Source: Sphingomonadales bacterium | GTDB taxonomy: Bacteria; Pseudomonadota; Alphaproteobacteria; Sphingomonadales; Sphingomonadaceae | Reading direction: 5' to 3' | Assembly: GCA_009995225.1 (NCBI GenBank) | Contig: JAACPW010000010.1 | Location: forward strand, 62,001-126,000 | DNA: 64,000 bases | Shown: one piece after another, positions 31,576-40,605 of the stretch | Numbering within the stretch: the first letter of the stretch is position 1 | How the letters are laid out: each line of letters begins with the position of its first letter | Position numbers and translations under genes: made by a program | Notes under the pieces: generated by a model | What the model was told of the DNA's origin: nothing | Database searches by the model: none | What the model saw: the letters and a program-made list of their open reading frames with translations, nothing else

Positions 31576-33759
31576 ATGGCGACTCTTGTTCTCACGGCGC
31601 TCGGTTCAGCGATCGGCGGACCGATCGGCGGTGCGATTGGCGGGTTAATCGGCCAGCAAATCGATACGCGCATATTCACACCGGGCGGACGGGAAGGCCC
31701 GCGGCTGCGTGAATTGGCGATCAGCACCTCAAGCTATGGCCAGCCGATCCCACGCCAGTTCGGGCGGATGCGGGTACCAGGCACGGTTATCTGGTCGACC
31801 GATCTTGTTGAAAGCAAGCGTAAGGAAAAAGGACGAAAGGGGCAGCCCTCAACCACGGTCTTTTCCTATTCCGCCTCATTCGCAGTGGCGGTGTCAAGCA
31901 CGCCGATCGCCCGGGTCGGTCGGATTTGGGCCGATGGCAACCTCTTGCGCGGGGCACAGGACGATCTCAAGGTCGGCGGCGCTCTGCGTGTGTATCGCGG
32001 GTTCGGGGATGAGCCCGTCGACCCGCTAATCGGCGCAGCCAAAGGCAACAACGCGCCCGCTTTTCGCGACTGTGCCTATGTCGTGTTCGAGGATCTCGAA
32101 CTGGGCGATTACGGCAATCGCATTCCGGCGCTCAGCTTTGAGATCTTTGCGGACGCAGGAGATGAGAGCGTATCGCTCGCGCAAATCGTGCCCGATGCGT
32201 TCCCGGTGGCGAACGCGACGCCGCTTGACCATGCTCGCGGCTTTGCGGATGAGGGCGGCCCGCTGGCGTCGACGCTTGCCGCGATTGAGCAGGTGATCCC
32301 GCTTGTCTGCATGTCGGGAAGAGACGGCCTCTCCATCGCCACCCGAGACAAAGCCGGCGAGTCCACCCTGACTCTTCCGAACGCGCTTGCACTGGAGGAT
32401 CGCGCGCAGGATGATTCGCGAAACAGGCAACGGGCAGGGCTGCCCGCGCGTTCGCCTGCCGCGCTTCGTTATTATGACGAGGACCGCGATTATCAGACAG
32501 GGGTGCAGCGGGCTGCCGGGGCGCGGCAGGCCGGTCGCGAATTGATGGTTGACCTACCCGCCACCATGACCGCCAGCGGTGCGCGGCAACTTGCCAATGA
32601 CAGCGCCAACCGGGCGCGCTGGCAACACGAAACCGTTACCTGGCGGATAGGGGAACTCGACCCACGTCTTACACCGGGCAGCATCGTGCGACTTCCCGGT
32701 GCCCCGGGCAACTGGTTGCTGCGCAGCTGGGAGTGGCTGGATCGCGGCATCGTGCTTGAACTGGAACGTCTGCCACCTGCTGGCAGCACGCCGCGTCAGA
32801 GTGATCCGGGCAAAAACAATGCCCCGGTTGATCTTGTGATCCCGCCGACGCGGCTAGCGTTAACTGAATTGCCGCCCGACGAGAGCGCCAATCTCGTCAA
32901 TCCTCTGATTTTTGCAGCTGCGACGGCAACGAACAGTGGCTGGCGTGGCGCTGCGCTCTTCGCGGTTCAGGGCACCGCGCTTGTTGATCTCGGTTCGACC
33001 GGAACCCAGCGCGCCGTGATGGGAACGCTCGGCGCGCCCTTGGCCCCAGCTTCTGGCCTACTGTTTGAGCCAGCGGCGACGGCAATGATCGATGTGTTTG
33101 CGCAGGATCTTGGTTTCAGTGACACCGATATTTCCGGCATCGCCAACGGATCAAACCGCGTGTTGATCGGGGGCGAGCTTTTGCAGTTTCTGCATGCCGA
33201 GCCTCTGGGAAGCGGACGCTGGCGGCTTACCGGGCTGTTGCGAGCACGCGGCGGGACAGAACCCGAAGCTGCCCGTGGCCACCCTGCTCAAACCCCAGTG
33301 ATCCTTATCGACGACCGCCTGATTGCGCTGGACGCTCAGCTCATTTCGCCGGTTGCAAGCTCCCGCATTGCCGGGATCGGAACTGGCGATGCAGAAACCG
33401 TTATCGCATCGCTTGCCAACCCCGGTCTTTCACGGCGCCCGCCTTGCCCGGTTCACGCGCGGCAACGGTTGGAGGCCGATCAGGCAGTTCGTTATTGTTG
33501 GACCCGGCGCGGACGAGGCCAGTGGCGATGGAGCGATAGCGTTGAGGTCCCGCTTGTCGAAGAGCGCGAAGCCTATCTTGTGGGTTATGGGCCGACAGAA
33601 GCGCCCGTGGTCGCTTGGCAGCGCGAGAGTGCGTGGTTGAGCCTTAGCCTGTCGGAACGCCGGGAACTTGTCGACTCCCATGGCCCAGCCGCACTCTGGG
33701 TCAGGCAGATCGGTACCTTTGATCATTCCGCTCCCTTGTTGCTTGCCGAATTGTCATGA
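31576..33759 (+). CDS. GTA gp15-like host-specificity/tail-fibre base protein, short form
   Basis: 727 aa from ATG 31576. It opens with a glycine-zipper segment (GSAIGGPIGGAIGGLIGQQI), which may insert in membranes. It continues as the phage-tail-3/gpJ-like scaffold: QLRELAISTSSYGQPIPRQFGRMRVPGTVIWSTDL-type start, SYSASFAVAVSSTPIARVGRIWADGNLLRGAQDDLKVGG, YVVFEDLELGDYGNRIPALSFEIFAD, and later WRLTGLLRARGGTEPEAA. RcGTA gp15 ('megatron') is about 1300 aa and contains a GTA_TIM domain; this protein has no TIM-barrel module and no room for one. Here the TIM-like part is attached to gp12 instead. Confidence 0.85.
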   Translation: MATLVLTALGSAIGGPIGGAIGGLIGQQIDTRIFTPGGREGPRLRELAISTSSYGQPIPRQFGRMRVPGTVIWSTDLVESKRKEKGRKGQPSTTVFSYSASFAVAVSSTPIARVGRIWADGNLLRGAQDDLKVGGALRVYRGFGDEPVDPLIGAAKGNNAPAFRDCAYVVFEDLELGDYGNRIPALSFEIFADAGDESVSLAQIVPDAFPVANATPLDHARGFADEGGPLASTLAAIEQVIPLVCMSGRDGLSIATRDKAGESTLTLPNALALEDRAQDDSRNRQRAGLPARSPAALRYYDEDRDYQTGVQRAAGARQAGRELMVDLPATMTASGARQLANDSANRARWQHETVTWRIGELDPRLTPGSIVRLPGAPGNWLLRSWEWLDRGIVLELERLPPAGSTPRQSDPGKNNAPVDLVIPPTRLALTELPPDESANLVNPLIFAAATATNSGWRGAALFAVQGTALVDLGSTGTQRAVMGTLGAPLAPASGLLFEPAATAMIDVFAQDLGFSDTDISGIANGSNRVLIGGELLQFLHAEPLGSGRWRLTGLLRARGGTEPEAARGHPAQTPVILIDDRLIALDAQLISPVASSRIAGIGTGDAETVIASLANPGLSRRPPCPVHARQRLEADQAVRYCWTRRGRGQWRWSDSVEVPLVEEREAYLVGYGPTEAPVVAWQRESAWLSLSLSERRELVDSHGPAALWVRQIGTFDHSAPLLLAELS

Positions 33760-33775
33760 TCGTCTGGAGTATCTC

Positions 33776-34240
33776 ATGCCCAATCCCATCGTTTTTCCAA
33801 GTTCAACTCCTGGCCTTGGCCTGCCACTGCTCATAGCCGGTCAGGCGCAAAAGGAGTTTTTCCTAAATCAGGCCCTGTGCGTCCTAGATGCGTTACATTC
33901 TCACACTGTCATGGCCTCACAGTCCGTCCCACCGGACACCGCACAGGAAGGCGACTGCTTTCGCGTCACGGACCCGGCGCAAGCGGCTTGGGCCAGCCAC
34001 GAAAATGCTCTCGCTCTGCTAGTCGGCGGAACCTGGCATTTCATCGCCCCGTGCGAAGGAATGCAAGTGTTCGATACCTCCGCAGGCCACACGCTTATCT
34101 TTAGAGGCGTGTGGGAGAGCGCCGCGGTTCCTGTAAATCCATCCGGTGGTACAATAATCGACGCTGAAGCGAGATCTGCAATTGCAGCACTGTCGATGTC
34201 GCTACAGGCTATGGGCTGGCTGGCTCCCTCTGCCCCCTAG
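33776..34240 (+). CDS. DUF2793 domain protein closing the GTA cluster
   Basis: 154 aa from ATG 33776 with GGAG 9 bases upstream. SSTPGLGLPLLIAGQAQKEFFLNQALCVLDALHSHTVMASQSVPP and GDCFRVTDPAQAAWASHENALALLVGGTWHFIAPCEGMQVF match DUF2793, a family found as the last gene of sphingomonad/rhodobacter GTA and prophage tail regions. In longer homologues it forms the attachment part of a tail fibre. It probably supplies receptor binding but there is no direct evidence. The transcript probably ends in the 168 bases before ompA. Confidence 0.82.
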   Translation: MPNPIVFPSSTPGLGLPLLIAGQAQKEFFLNQALCVLDALHSHTVMASQSVPPDTAQEGDCFRVTDPAQAAWASHENALALLVGGTWHFIAPCEGMQVFDTSAGHTLIFRGVWESAAVPVNPSGGTIIDAEARSAIAALSMSLQAMGWLAPSAP

Positions 34241-34408
34241 GCAGCCAAACCGGCAGATTAACGCCGATTTTTCGATTGCATTTTTTTCCACAAGCATGCC
34301 AACGCGACATTCTTGCAACACCTAGCGCCTATTGATTGCTTGCTTGACGTAAGGCGAAAAGATAGAGAGCGGCAGTGCCTCAAGTCCAATTCAAAGGGGA
34401 ATTTTAGA

Positions 34409-35542
34409 ATGCGCAAACTCGTCATTGGGATGGCGATGGCTTCGACCGCGCTGACCACACCCGCCATGGCCCGTGAAGGCCAGTGGTATATCCAGGGTGA
34501 TGGCGGTGTGATGATCGTCGAAGACCAGAGCCTCGATGTCAACGGCACCGCTAGCGATGCGGTCGCCAACTACGACACAGGTTACGATTTCGGCGGCATG
34601 GTCGGTTACGATTTCGGGGCTTTCCGTCTCGAAGCCGAAGCCAGCTATCGGGCCGCGGATCTCTCGGACGTGCAGGCCGGTACTGAGGGCCTTGTGCTCA
34701 ACCCGGATGTCGGCGGATTTAACACCTTTACCGGAAATCGTGACGCCATTGGCGAAGTGAACGCACTCAGCTTCATGGTGAATGGCCTGTTTGATTTCGG
34801 GTCCGATGATGGCCTTCAAGCCTTCGCCGGTGGCGGCGTCGGTGTTGCTCGCGTCGACATGGAAGGCATCGTCAACGCAAACGGCCCCGGGATCTGGGAT
34901 GATTCGGACACCGGCTTTGCTTGGCAGTTGCTGGCAGGCGTTCGCGCACCGATCAGCGACTCTTGGGACGTCGGTTTGAAGTATCGCTACTTCAACGTTC
35001 CCGATGTCAGCCTGGTCGATCCGCTTGGACGCACGCTTGACACCAAGATGAGCAGCCATTCGGTGCTTGGCTCTATCACCTACAACTTCGGTGGCGCCGA
35101 ACCGGCTCCGCCGCCTCCTCCGCCCCCGCCGCCGCCGCCGCCGCCTCCGCCGCCTCCTCCGCCCCCGCCGCCGCCGCCGCCTCAGGCAGCATGCAACACG
35201 GGTCCCTATGTCGTATTCTTCGATTTCGACCAGTCGGATATTACGCCGCAGGCCGCGAGCATCCTCAACAGTGCTGTTACGGCCTACGCAAATTGCGGTT
35301 CGGCAAGCGTCATGCTGGCGGGTCACACTGACCGCGCAGGCAGCACAGCCTACAACGTGGGTCTGGCTGAACGTCGCAACGCGTCGGTCAATTCGTACCT
35401 GACCGGTCGTGGCGTCCCCGGTACTCGGATCACCACCGAAGCCTTCGGCGAATCGCAGCCGCGCGTTCCGACTGCCGACGGTGTGCGTGAAGCGCAGAAC
35501 CGCCGCGTCGAAGTAACCTACGGTCCGGGTTCGGGCATGTAA
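34409..35542 (+). CDS. OmpA-family outer membrane protein with 25-proline linker
   Basis: 377 aa from ATG 34409 with AAAGGGGA upstream. A signal peptide ending near TTPAMA-RE leads into an eight-strand OmpA barrel (WYIQGDGGVMI ... YDFGAFRLEAEASYR ... KYRYFNVPD ... SVLGSITYNFGGAE). Then 25 consecutive prolines, followed by a C-terminal OmpA domain that grips peptidoglycan (YVVFFDFDQSDITPQAASIL ... GHTDRAGSTAYNVGLAERRNASV ... NRRVEVTYG). It is a structural cell-envelope anchor. The poly-proline tract should need EF-P for translation. A strong terminator follows. Confidence 0.93.
   Translation: MRKLVIGMAMASTALTTPAMAREGQWYIQGDGGVMIVEDQSLDVNGTASDAVANYDTGYDFGGMVGYDFGAFRLEAEASYRAADLSDVQAGTEGLVLNPDVGGFNTFTGNRDAIGEVNALSFMVNGLFDFGSDDGLQAFAGGGVGVARVDMEGIVNANGPGIWDDSDTGFAWQLLAGVRAPISDSWDVGLKYRYFNVPDVSLVDPLGRTLDTKMSSHSVLGSITYNFGGAEPAPPPPPPPPPPPPPPPPPPPPPPPPPQAACNTGPYVVFFDFDQSDITPQAASILNSAVTAYANCGSASVMLAGHTDRAGSTAYNVGLAERRNASVNSYLTGRGVPGTRITTEAFGESQPRVPTADGVREAQNRRVEVTYGPGSGM
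35108..35182 (+). repeat. Poly-proline coding tract with a 13-codon tandem block
   Basis: 25 CCN codons. The block CCG CCG CCT CCT CCG CCC then a run of CCG is repeated: the first copy spans 13 codons from 35108, the second (from 35147) is one codon shorter. The mix of CCG, CCT and CCC shows duplication rather than single-codon slippage alone. Confidence 0.9.
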
Positions 35543-35565
35543 GCCACGGTTCCACGGAACAATAT

Positions 35566-35597
35566 AAAAGGGGCTGGAGCGATCCGGCCCCTTTTTT
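35566..35597 (+). terminator. Intrinsic terminator after ompA
   Basis: AAAAGGGGCTGGA (35566-35578) pairs with TCCGGCCCCTTTT (35583-35595), one G-U pair, with a 4-base loop and a T run through 35597. Textbook bidirectional-type terminator. Downstream to 35839 I see no gene. Confidence 0.9.
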
Positions 35598-35839
35598 GTT
35601 GCCCGTTGCTCCCGAATGCGATCGCAAGCGTTACGATCTGACAACCGTGAATACAGCCTTCCTCGTTCGCAAGCGCAGGGCGTCATGCCCCGGTGATCGC
35701 TATGACGACCTCAGTCCTGGGAGTTCTGGCAGGCGATCAAACGCAAAGCGGGCACGATGGGGAAGCCACGCTTACCAACTTCCCCATTCCCCACTATCGC
35801 TCCATAAGGGCGTGGATCGATTTGATGCGCCGCCGCGAA

Positions 35840-37396
35840 TTACTCGCCTGCTGCTGCGCGCGCTCTCTCTGCAATCGTTGCCTCCGCGTCCGGGAGGGTG
35901 CGGTAAGCGTAAACGAGCAATATCAGAGAAATCGGCGCGACCCCGATCAAGGAAAGCATGCCGATCCGCATGCTTCCGCTCAACTCAGAGATCTGACCCA
36001 CCATGTAGGGACCAAGCCCAAGACCTACCAAGGTGGTCGCCAGGAAGAACGAGGCCGTCGCAGTCCCACGCATCCGCGGTAAAACCAGGTCCTGCGTGGT
36101 CGCGGCCGCGGCTCCCAATGCGGTTGCTGCAAACATGCCAGCCAGAAAATTCATCACGTAGAACAACGCCGCGTTTTCGGTGGTGAAGCCGATCCAGATC
36201 GGGATGACGGGCGCAACGATCCCGAACATAATCACGAGTATGCGCCCCGAAGGATTGCGCGCGCGAAGCCAGTCCGAAAGACGCCCGCCCAAGATCACGC
36301 CAAGAAAGCCAGACGTTGCGCCACTTCCCCCAAGGATGAACGCAAGCTCGTCCTTGGGCAATTTCAGCACCGTCTCAGCATAAGGTGCGGACCAGAACGC
36401 CAGTGCATACGCGCCAAGCGAAACCAGACCATATCCCAGCGCCGTGCAGATGAACGCAGGCGTGCCCCAGATCAAGCTGAAGGTCGCTGGATCGTGACGC
36501 CGCAACGTCGAAGCCCATGAGAACACTGCGTAATATCCGAAGGCAATGGCAGACCATTGCGGAATATTACCAGTCAGTTCGATCATGATGATGGCGATGC
36601 CCGTCATCGCCGCGGCCATGATCGCATTGACCAGAGCAGCCTTCGGTCCGCGGCGCATGGCATGGAATAAAGTGAAGGGCGGCAGCAGCATCGATAGGTC
36701 GACGAAGAAATCAACCAGCGGATGACGTGTGTCCTTTGTTTCGGCAGCAGGGCGTGCCGGTTCCCGCAACGAGGCCACCCACAGGGCAAGCAACACACCA
36801 GGTATCCCGACCGCCAGAAAAGCTGCCTGCCAACCGACCAGCCCTGCCATGCCACCGCCTGGGTAGGCCGCGTCCCAAACTTTTGAGATCTTGGCTCCAA
36901 TCAAAAGCGACACGCCCCCGCCAAGATACAATCCTGACGAATAAATCGCCAAAGCTGTGGCGCGCTTTCGTGCCGGGAAATAATCGGAAATCAGTGAATA
37001 TGCGGTCGGACTGGCGGTTGCCTCACCAACCCCAACGCCCATCCGCGCGAGCGACAGGGTGAAGTAATTGCGGGCGAAACCCGACAGGGCTGTCATTGTC
37101 GACCATAGCAGAAGGCCGATAGTCAGCAAACGCACCCGGTGCCAGCGGTCCGCCAAGCGCCCGAGGGGAACACCGAACAAGGCATAAAATACTGCAAATG
37201 CCGCACCGCCGAGGAAGCCGAGTTGGCCATCGGTCAAATCAAGATCACGCTTGATATCAACCGCCAGGATCGAAAGAATCTGACGGTCAATGAAATTGAG
37301 AATGTAAACGACAACCAGCACACCCAGCACATACCAGCTATATGCGGGGACCGAATCTTCACTGCGGTCATCGACCGCCACGGCTTTATCGTTCAA
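35840..37396 (-). CDS. MFS transporter, spinster-like
   Basis: 518 aa with about 12 membrane spans. Seen: NFIDRQILSILAVDIKRDLDLTDGQLGFLGGAAFAVFYALFGVPLGRLADRW (TM1-2 and the MFS signature GRLADR), LARMGVGVGEATASPTAYSLISDYFP (TM4-5), a central loop with a long soluble segment, and a second half starting LPKDELAFILGGSGATSGFLGVILGGRLSDW. This pattern is the 'spinster-like' MFS subgroup common in sphingomonads for organic acids, lipids or aromatic compounds; the substrate is unknown. Monocistronic, 52 bases after queC on the same strand. Confidence 0.9.
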   Translation of the reverse strand: MNDKAVAVDDRSEDSVPAYSWYVLGVLVVVYILNFIDRQILSILAVDIKRDLDLTDGQLGFLGGAAFAVFYALFGVPLGRLADRWHRVRLLTIGLLLWSTMTALSGFARNYFTLSLARMGVGVGEATASPTAYSLISDYFPARKRATALAIYSSGLYLGGGVSLLIGAKISKVWDAAYPGGGMAGLVGWQAAFLAVGIPGVLLALWVASLREPARPAAETKDTRHPLVDFFVDLSMLLPPFTLFHAMRRGPKAALVNAIMAAAMTGIAIIMIELTGNIPQWSAIAFGYYAVFSWASTLRRHDPATFSLIWGTPAFICTALGYGLVSLGAYALAFWSAPYAETVLKLPKDELAFILGGSGATSGFLGVILGGRLSDWLRARNPSGRILVIMFGIVAPVIPIWIGFTTENAALFYVMNFLAGMFAATALGAAAATTQDLVLPRMRGTATASFFLATTLVGLGLGPYMVGQISELSGSMRIGMLSLIGVAPISLILLVYAYRTLPDAEATIAERARAAAGE

Positions 37397-37448
37397 CGCT
37401 GATCCCCTATCCCGGAAACTTTATTTTTTTGCCTGCGCTCAGGGCTCA

Positions 37449-38147
37449 TCAGACATTATAGAGCGTGCTATCGACAATCCGCGCCTCGGCAAAACCCTTT
37501 TTCCGCAAGCGGCAGGAATCACACAGGCCGCAGGCCCTCCCTTCGGGCGTCGGATCATAACACGACCAGCTCCATGCCGGATCAAGTTCCAGCCGGGCGC
37601 ACTCACGAGCGATATCGGCCTTGGTCATATGCTGGAGAGGTGCGTGGATCGTAAAAGCCCCGCCTTCGACCCCTGCCTTAGTACCAAGCCGTGCGGTTTG
37701 GGCGAAACTGGCGATGAATTCGGGGCGGCAGTCGGGATAGCCCGAATAGTCGAGCGCATTCACCCCGATAAATACATCGTGCGCGCCAGCAGCCTCAGCG
37801 CAGGCGGTGGTGAGAGCGAGGAAAACCAAATTTCGCGCTGGCACATAGGTGACCGGGATATCGTCGCCTACCCCTCCTTTGGGCACGTCGATTGCGTCCG
37901 TCAGCGCAGACCCGCCGAAGGCGCGCAAATCGAGTGCGATCTGGGTGTGACGCGCCAATCCCAACCGCTTGGCGATGCGCACGGCGGATTCGAGCTCAAG
38001 CCGATGGCGCTGCCCATAATCGACGGTCAGGGCGTTGACCATAAATCCAGCCTCTTGTGCCAGTGCAGCGGTGACCATCGAGTCCAGCCCGCCTGACAGC
38101 AGCACCACGGCCAAAGGCTGTGTAAGAATTTGTTGAGATCCGCTCAT
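37449..38147 (-). CDS. queC: 7-cyano-7-deazaguanine synthase
   Basis: 232 aa from ATG 38147 (GTG 38156 possible). ATP-pyrophosphatase loop LLSGGLDSMVTAALAQ, NALTVDYGQRH, and the zinc-binding end CYDPTPEGRACGLCDSCRLRKKGF with four cysteines. It converts 7-carboxy-7-deazaguanine to preQ0 for tRNA queuosine. No queD/E/F gene is adjacent. A GGTGGG stretch precedes the start. Confidence 0.96.
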   Translation of the reverse strand: MSGSQQILTQPLAVVLLSGGLDSMVTAALAQEAGFMVNALTVDYGQRHRLELESAVRIAKRLGLARHTQIALDLRAFGGSALTDAIDVPKGGVGDDIPVTYVPARNLVFLALTTACAEAAGAHDVFIGVNALDYSGYPDCRPEFIASFAQTARLGTKAGVEGGAFTIHAPLQHMTKADIARECARLELDPAWSWSCYDPTPEGRACGLCDSCRLRKKGFAEARIVDSTLYNV

Positions 38148-38192
38148 ACTGCCCACCTAACACGCGCGCGTGCGATGGCAATTGCGGATGGT

Positions 38193-38612
38193 TCAACACC
38201 GTCCGGTGCGTCGAGCCTCCGCCGTCAGCTGGAACGGTATTCCGCCATGAATGCCTTGGCTTTCCAGCTGCACGAGCGCCCCAGTCTCCCGGCGGATGCT
38301 GGTGCGGCCATAGCCGTTGCCGGGGCAGGTATACTGAACCGTCACGCGCGCCGCACCATCCTCAACCACGAACTGACTACATCCACTTTCGCGGTGCATC
38401 AGCTGAATCAGTTCTGCGCCGGACTTGACGCAGATCTTGCGATCAGGACCTGCTCCGCGCTGTTTGATGCTCCATTCGCCCTTGGTCAGAGTTCCAAGCA
38501 TCGCAAGACCGGTGCCTTGCGCGACGACTGGAACAGCAAACCATAGCGCTGCCCCTGCAACGAGCGCCCCCATCCCAAGAACAAAAATTCTGCTGTCGTT
38601 GCGGTTTGTCAT
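38193..38612 (-). CDS. Secreted small protein, possibly DUF3617-like
   Basis: 139 aa from ATG 38612. N-terminal hydrophobic segment FVLGMGALVAGAALWFAVPVVAQ is a signal peptide or anchor. The rest, TLTKGEWSIKQRGAGPDRKICVKSGAELIQLMHRESGCSQFVVEDGAARVTVQYTCPGNGYGRTSIRRETGALVQLESQGIHGGIPFQ, resembles periplasmic DUF3617-type proteins, with four cysteines likely forming disulfides. Function unknown. It follows hslO by 85 bases and may be co-transcribed. Confidence 0.65.
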   Translation of the reverse strand: MTNRNDSRIFVLGMGALVAGAALWFAVPVVAQGTGLAMLGTLTKGEWSIKQRGAGPDRKICVKSGAELIQLMHRESGCSQFVVEDGAARVTVQYTCPGNGYGRTSIRRETGALVQLESQGIHGGIPFQLTAEARRTGRC

Positions 38613-38697
38613 CGTTTCCTCATGCCAGAATTTGGCGCCGGCGAATTGTATTTCCTGGCCGAGTTCGGTTGCTTCTGTCGAATATTCGGACGATCCG

Positions 38698-39597
38698 TCA
38701 GATCTCCAACACAAATGTGCGTGAACAAAAGGCGCAATCGACCGCAATTGTTCCGTCCGGGCCGCGCATCTCATCGCGCTCATCGGCCGGGAATCGCGCG
38801 ATGATTGTTTCATAATGCGCAGCGCTGCAACGGCACCCCCGCGACAGGTTTGCGCCTTTTTGGACGCGAATCTCATCTTCCTCGTGGAACAGGCGCCACG
38901 CAATTGCTTCGAGCGATAGAGCAGGATCGAGCAATTCGTTATGACTTACCGATCCGGCCATGACCGCAATATGCTCCCAATCAGGGTGATCCAGCCGGAC
39001 GTGTAGCCTCTCACGGCCCTCCTCCCCATCAGCCAAGTGTTGAACCAGCATCCCTGCCGCCTTGCGGCCACCCGCACCCGCACGGCTGGCGACACGGATC
39101 AGCGTCGGGAGCTGTTCAGACTGGCTGAAATAGTTCTCGCACGCTTCCGCCAAGCTATCGCCTTCCAGCGGGACAATCCCCTGATACCGTTGCTTGACCT
39201 CGGTCTCGAAGGTTATGCCAAGGTAGCCTTCGCCGAAAAGCGCCGTCAGGCCGGGGTTGGCACCCAGCGAAGCAAGCCGTTCGTCGTCGAAATCGGCATA
39301 GCCTCGCATCGCGCCCGCGCGAAAATCAACCACGAGTAGCTTTACCACGCCGCCCTGAGTCTGCGCCTGGAGAGTAAGCTGCGCCTCCTCCCCCTTCAAC
39401 AGCCCGCCCATCAGCGCGCCTAGCACCAGCGCCTCGCTCAGCAGATGCGTGATCGGCGCGGGGTAGTCATGCGCCGACAGCACCTGCTCCAACACATCGT
39501 CAAGCCGCACCATGCGACCCCGTGCGCTGCGGCCCGGAAGGATGAAGCCCATGAGCGCGTCGGAGTAGGTCTCGGTCAGTTCAGTCGTTTTCGCCAT
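38698..39597 (-). CDS. hslO: Hsp33 redox-regulated chaperone
   Basis: 299 aa. N-terminal domain with GRSARGRMVRLDDVLEQVLSAHDYPAPITHLLSEALVLGALMGGLLKGEEAQLTLQAQT is typical Hsp33. The C-terminal zinc-binding switch is visible as SRGCRCSAAHY (CxC) and VDCAFCSRTF (CxxC). It unfolds its redox switch under oxidative heat stress to bind unfolded proteins. It sits downstream of argD-argF on the same strand with a 54-base gap. Confidence 0.93.
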   Translation of the reverse strand: MAKTTELTETYSDALMGFILPGRSARGRMVRLDDVLEQVLSAHDYPAPITHLLSEALVLGALMGGLLKGEEAQLTLQAQTQGGVVKLLVVDFRAGAMRGYADFDDERLASLGANPGLTALFGEGYLGITFETEVKQRYQGIVPLEGDSLAEACENYFSQSEQLPTLIRVASRAGAGGRKAAGMLVQHLADGEEGRERLHVRLDHPDWEHIAVMAGSVSHNELLDPALSLEAIAWRLFHEEDEIRVQKGANLSRGCRCSAAHYETIIARFPADERDEMRGPDGTIAVDCAFCSRTFVLEI

Positions 39598-39651
39598 GCG
39601 CAGCCATATGGGTATGGTTAGGCCCGTACGAAAGACCCCCGCAGCCTGGGT

Positions 39652-40605
39652 TCAAGCTCCGAGAAGACCAAAACTCCACAGAAGCACAGATTTTTGGGCG
39701 TGGATGCGGTTTTCGGCCTCGTCAAAAACGGCCGACTGCCGTCCGGCGAATACGTCCTCACTGACCTCTTCGCCGACGTGCGCCGGAAGGCAGTGGAGAA
39801 AAATCGCGTCCGGCTTGGCCAATGCCAAAAGCGCAGCGTTGACCTGATAAGGGGCCATGGCTGCGAGCTTTTCCTCGGCATGGGCCTGTCCCATTGAAAT
39901 CCATGTGTCGGTGACAATCACGTCCGCTCCGCGTGCCGCAGCCTCAGCGTCCTGCGTTATTGTAACGGTCGCCCCGCCTGTCCGCGCCCGTTCGACGAAA
40001 CGCGAATCGGGCTCGTAGCCCTCCGGCACGGCCACCCGAACGTTGAACTTCATAAGCCCTGCGGCCTCTAGGATAGAGTGCAGCACGTTGTTGCCATCCC
40101 CAAACCAGGCGACGTCCAGACCGGGAAGCGCCTTGCCATGTTCGATCACGGTCAGCAGGTCCGCCACGATCTGGCAAGGATGCGACGAGTCGGTAAGACC
40201 GTTGATCACTGGTATCGTGGCATGGCGCGCCATTTCCTCGATCTTGGCGTGATCGTCGGTCCGCAACATGATGGCGTCGACCATGCGGCTAAGCACCCGC
40301 GCCGTATCGGCGATGCTCTCCCCACGCCCCAATTGGCTTGAAGCCGAATCGAGCACCAGCACGCTTCCGCCCAGTTGGCGCATAGCGATGTCGAAGCTAA
40401 CCCGCGTCCGGGTCGAACTTTTCTCGAACACCAGCGCCAGCACCCTTCCGGCAAGCGGCGCATCGCTGTCGACCGCGCCTTTGGGCTTGCTGGCACGCGC
40501 TGCCTTGCGATTGATCGCATCGTTGATCATCGCGGCGATGTGATCGCCGCCCGCATCCCCGAGATCAAGGAAATGGCGATACTGTCCGGTGTTTGACCCC
40601 GTCAT
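39652..40605 (-). CDS. argF: Ornithine carbamoyltransferase
   Basis: 317 aa. Carbamoyl-phosphate motif [14 protein letters not shown] in [18 protein letters not shown], ornithine-binding MGQAHAEEK (SMG loop) and catalytic [13 protein letters not shown]. Makes citrulline from ornithine and carbamoyl phosphate in arginine synthesis. Four-base overlap with argD. The biosynthetic type is argued by operon with argD and by normal length. Confidence 0.96.
   Translation of the reverse strand: MTGSNTGQYRHFLDLGDAGGDHIAAMINDAINRKAARASKPKGAVDSDAPLAGRVLALVFEKSSTRTRVSFDIAMRQLGGSVLVLDSASSQLGRGESIADTARVLSRMVDAIMLRTDDHAKIEEMARHATIPVINGLTDSSHPCQIVADLLTVIEHGKALPGLDVAWFGDGNNVLHSILEAAGLMKFNVRVAVPEGYEPDSRFVERARTGGATVTITQDAEAAARGADVIVTDTWISMGQAHAEEKLAAMAPYQVNAALLALAKPDAIFLHCLPAHVGEEVSEDVFAGRQSAVFDEAENRIHAQKSVLLWSFGLLGA

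Noticed and set aside
20303-34240. Active prophage
   Set aside because: No integrase, excisionase, repressor, replication, holin or lysin gene and no att repeats. Gene order and small tape measure fit a GTA.
34391-35686. 431-codon minus-strand ORF with an arginine tract
   Set aside because: The arginine run is the reverse complement of the OmpA poly-proline tract; the real gene is on the plus strand with signal peptide and OmpA domain.
35598-35839. Small gene between ompA terminator and the MFS gene
   Set aside because: Frames here are short, arginine-rich and lack start signals; nothing supportable.
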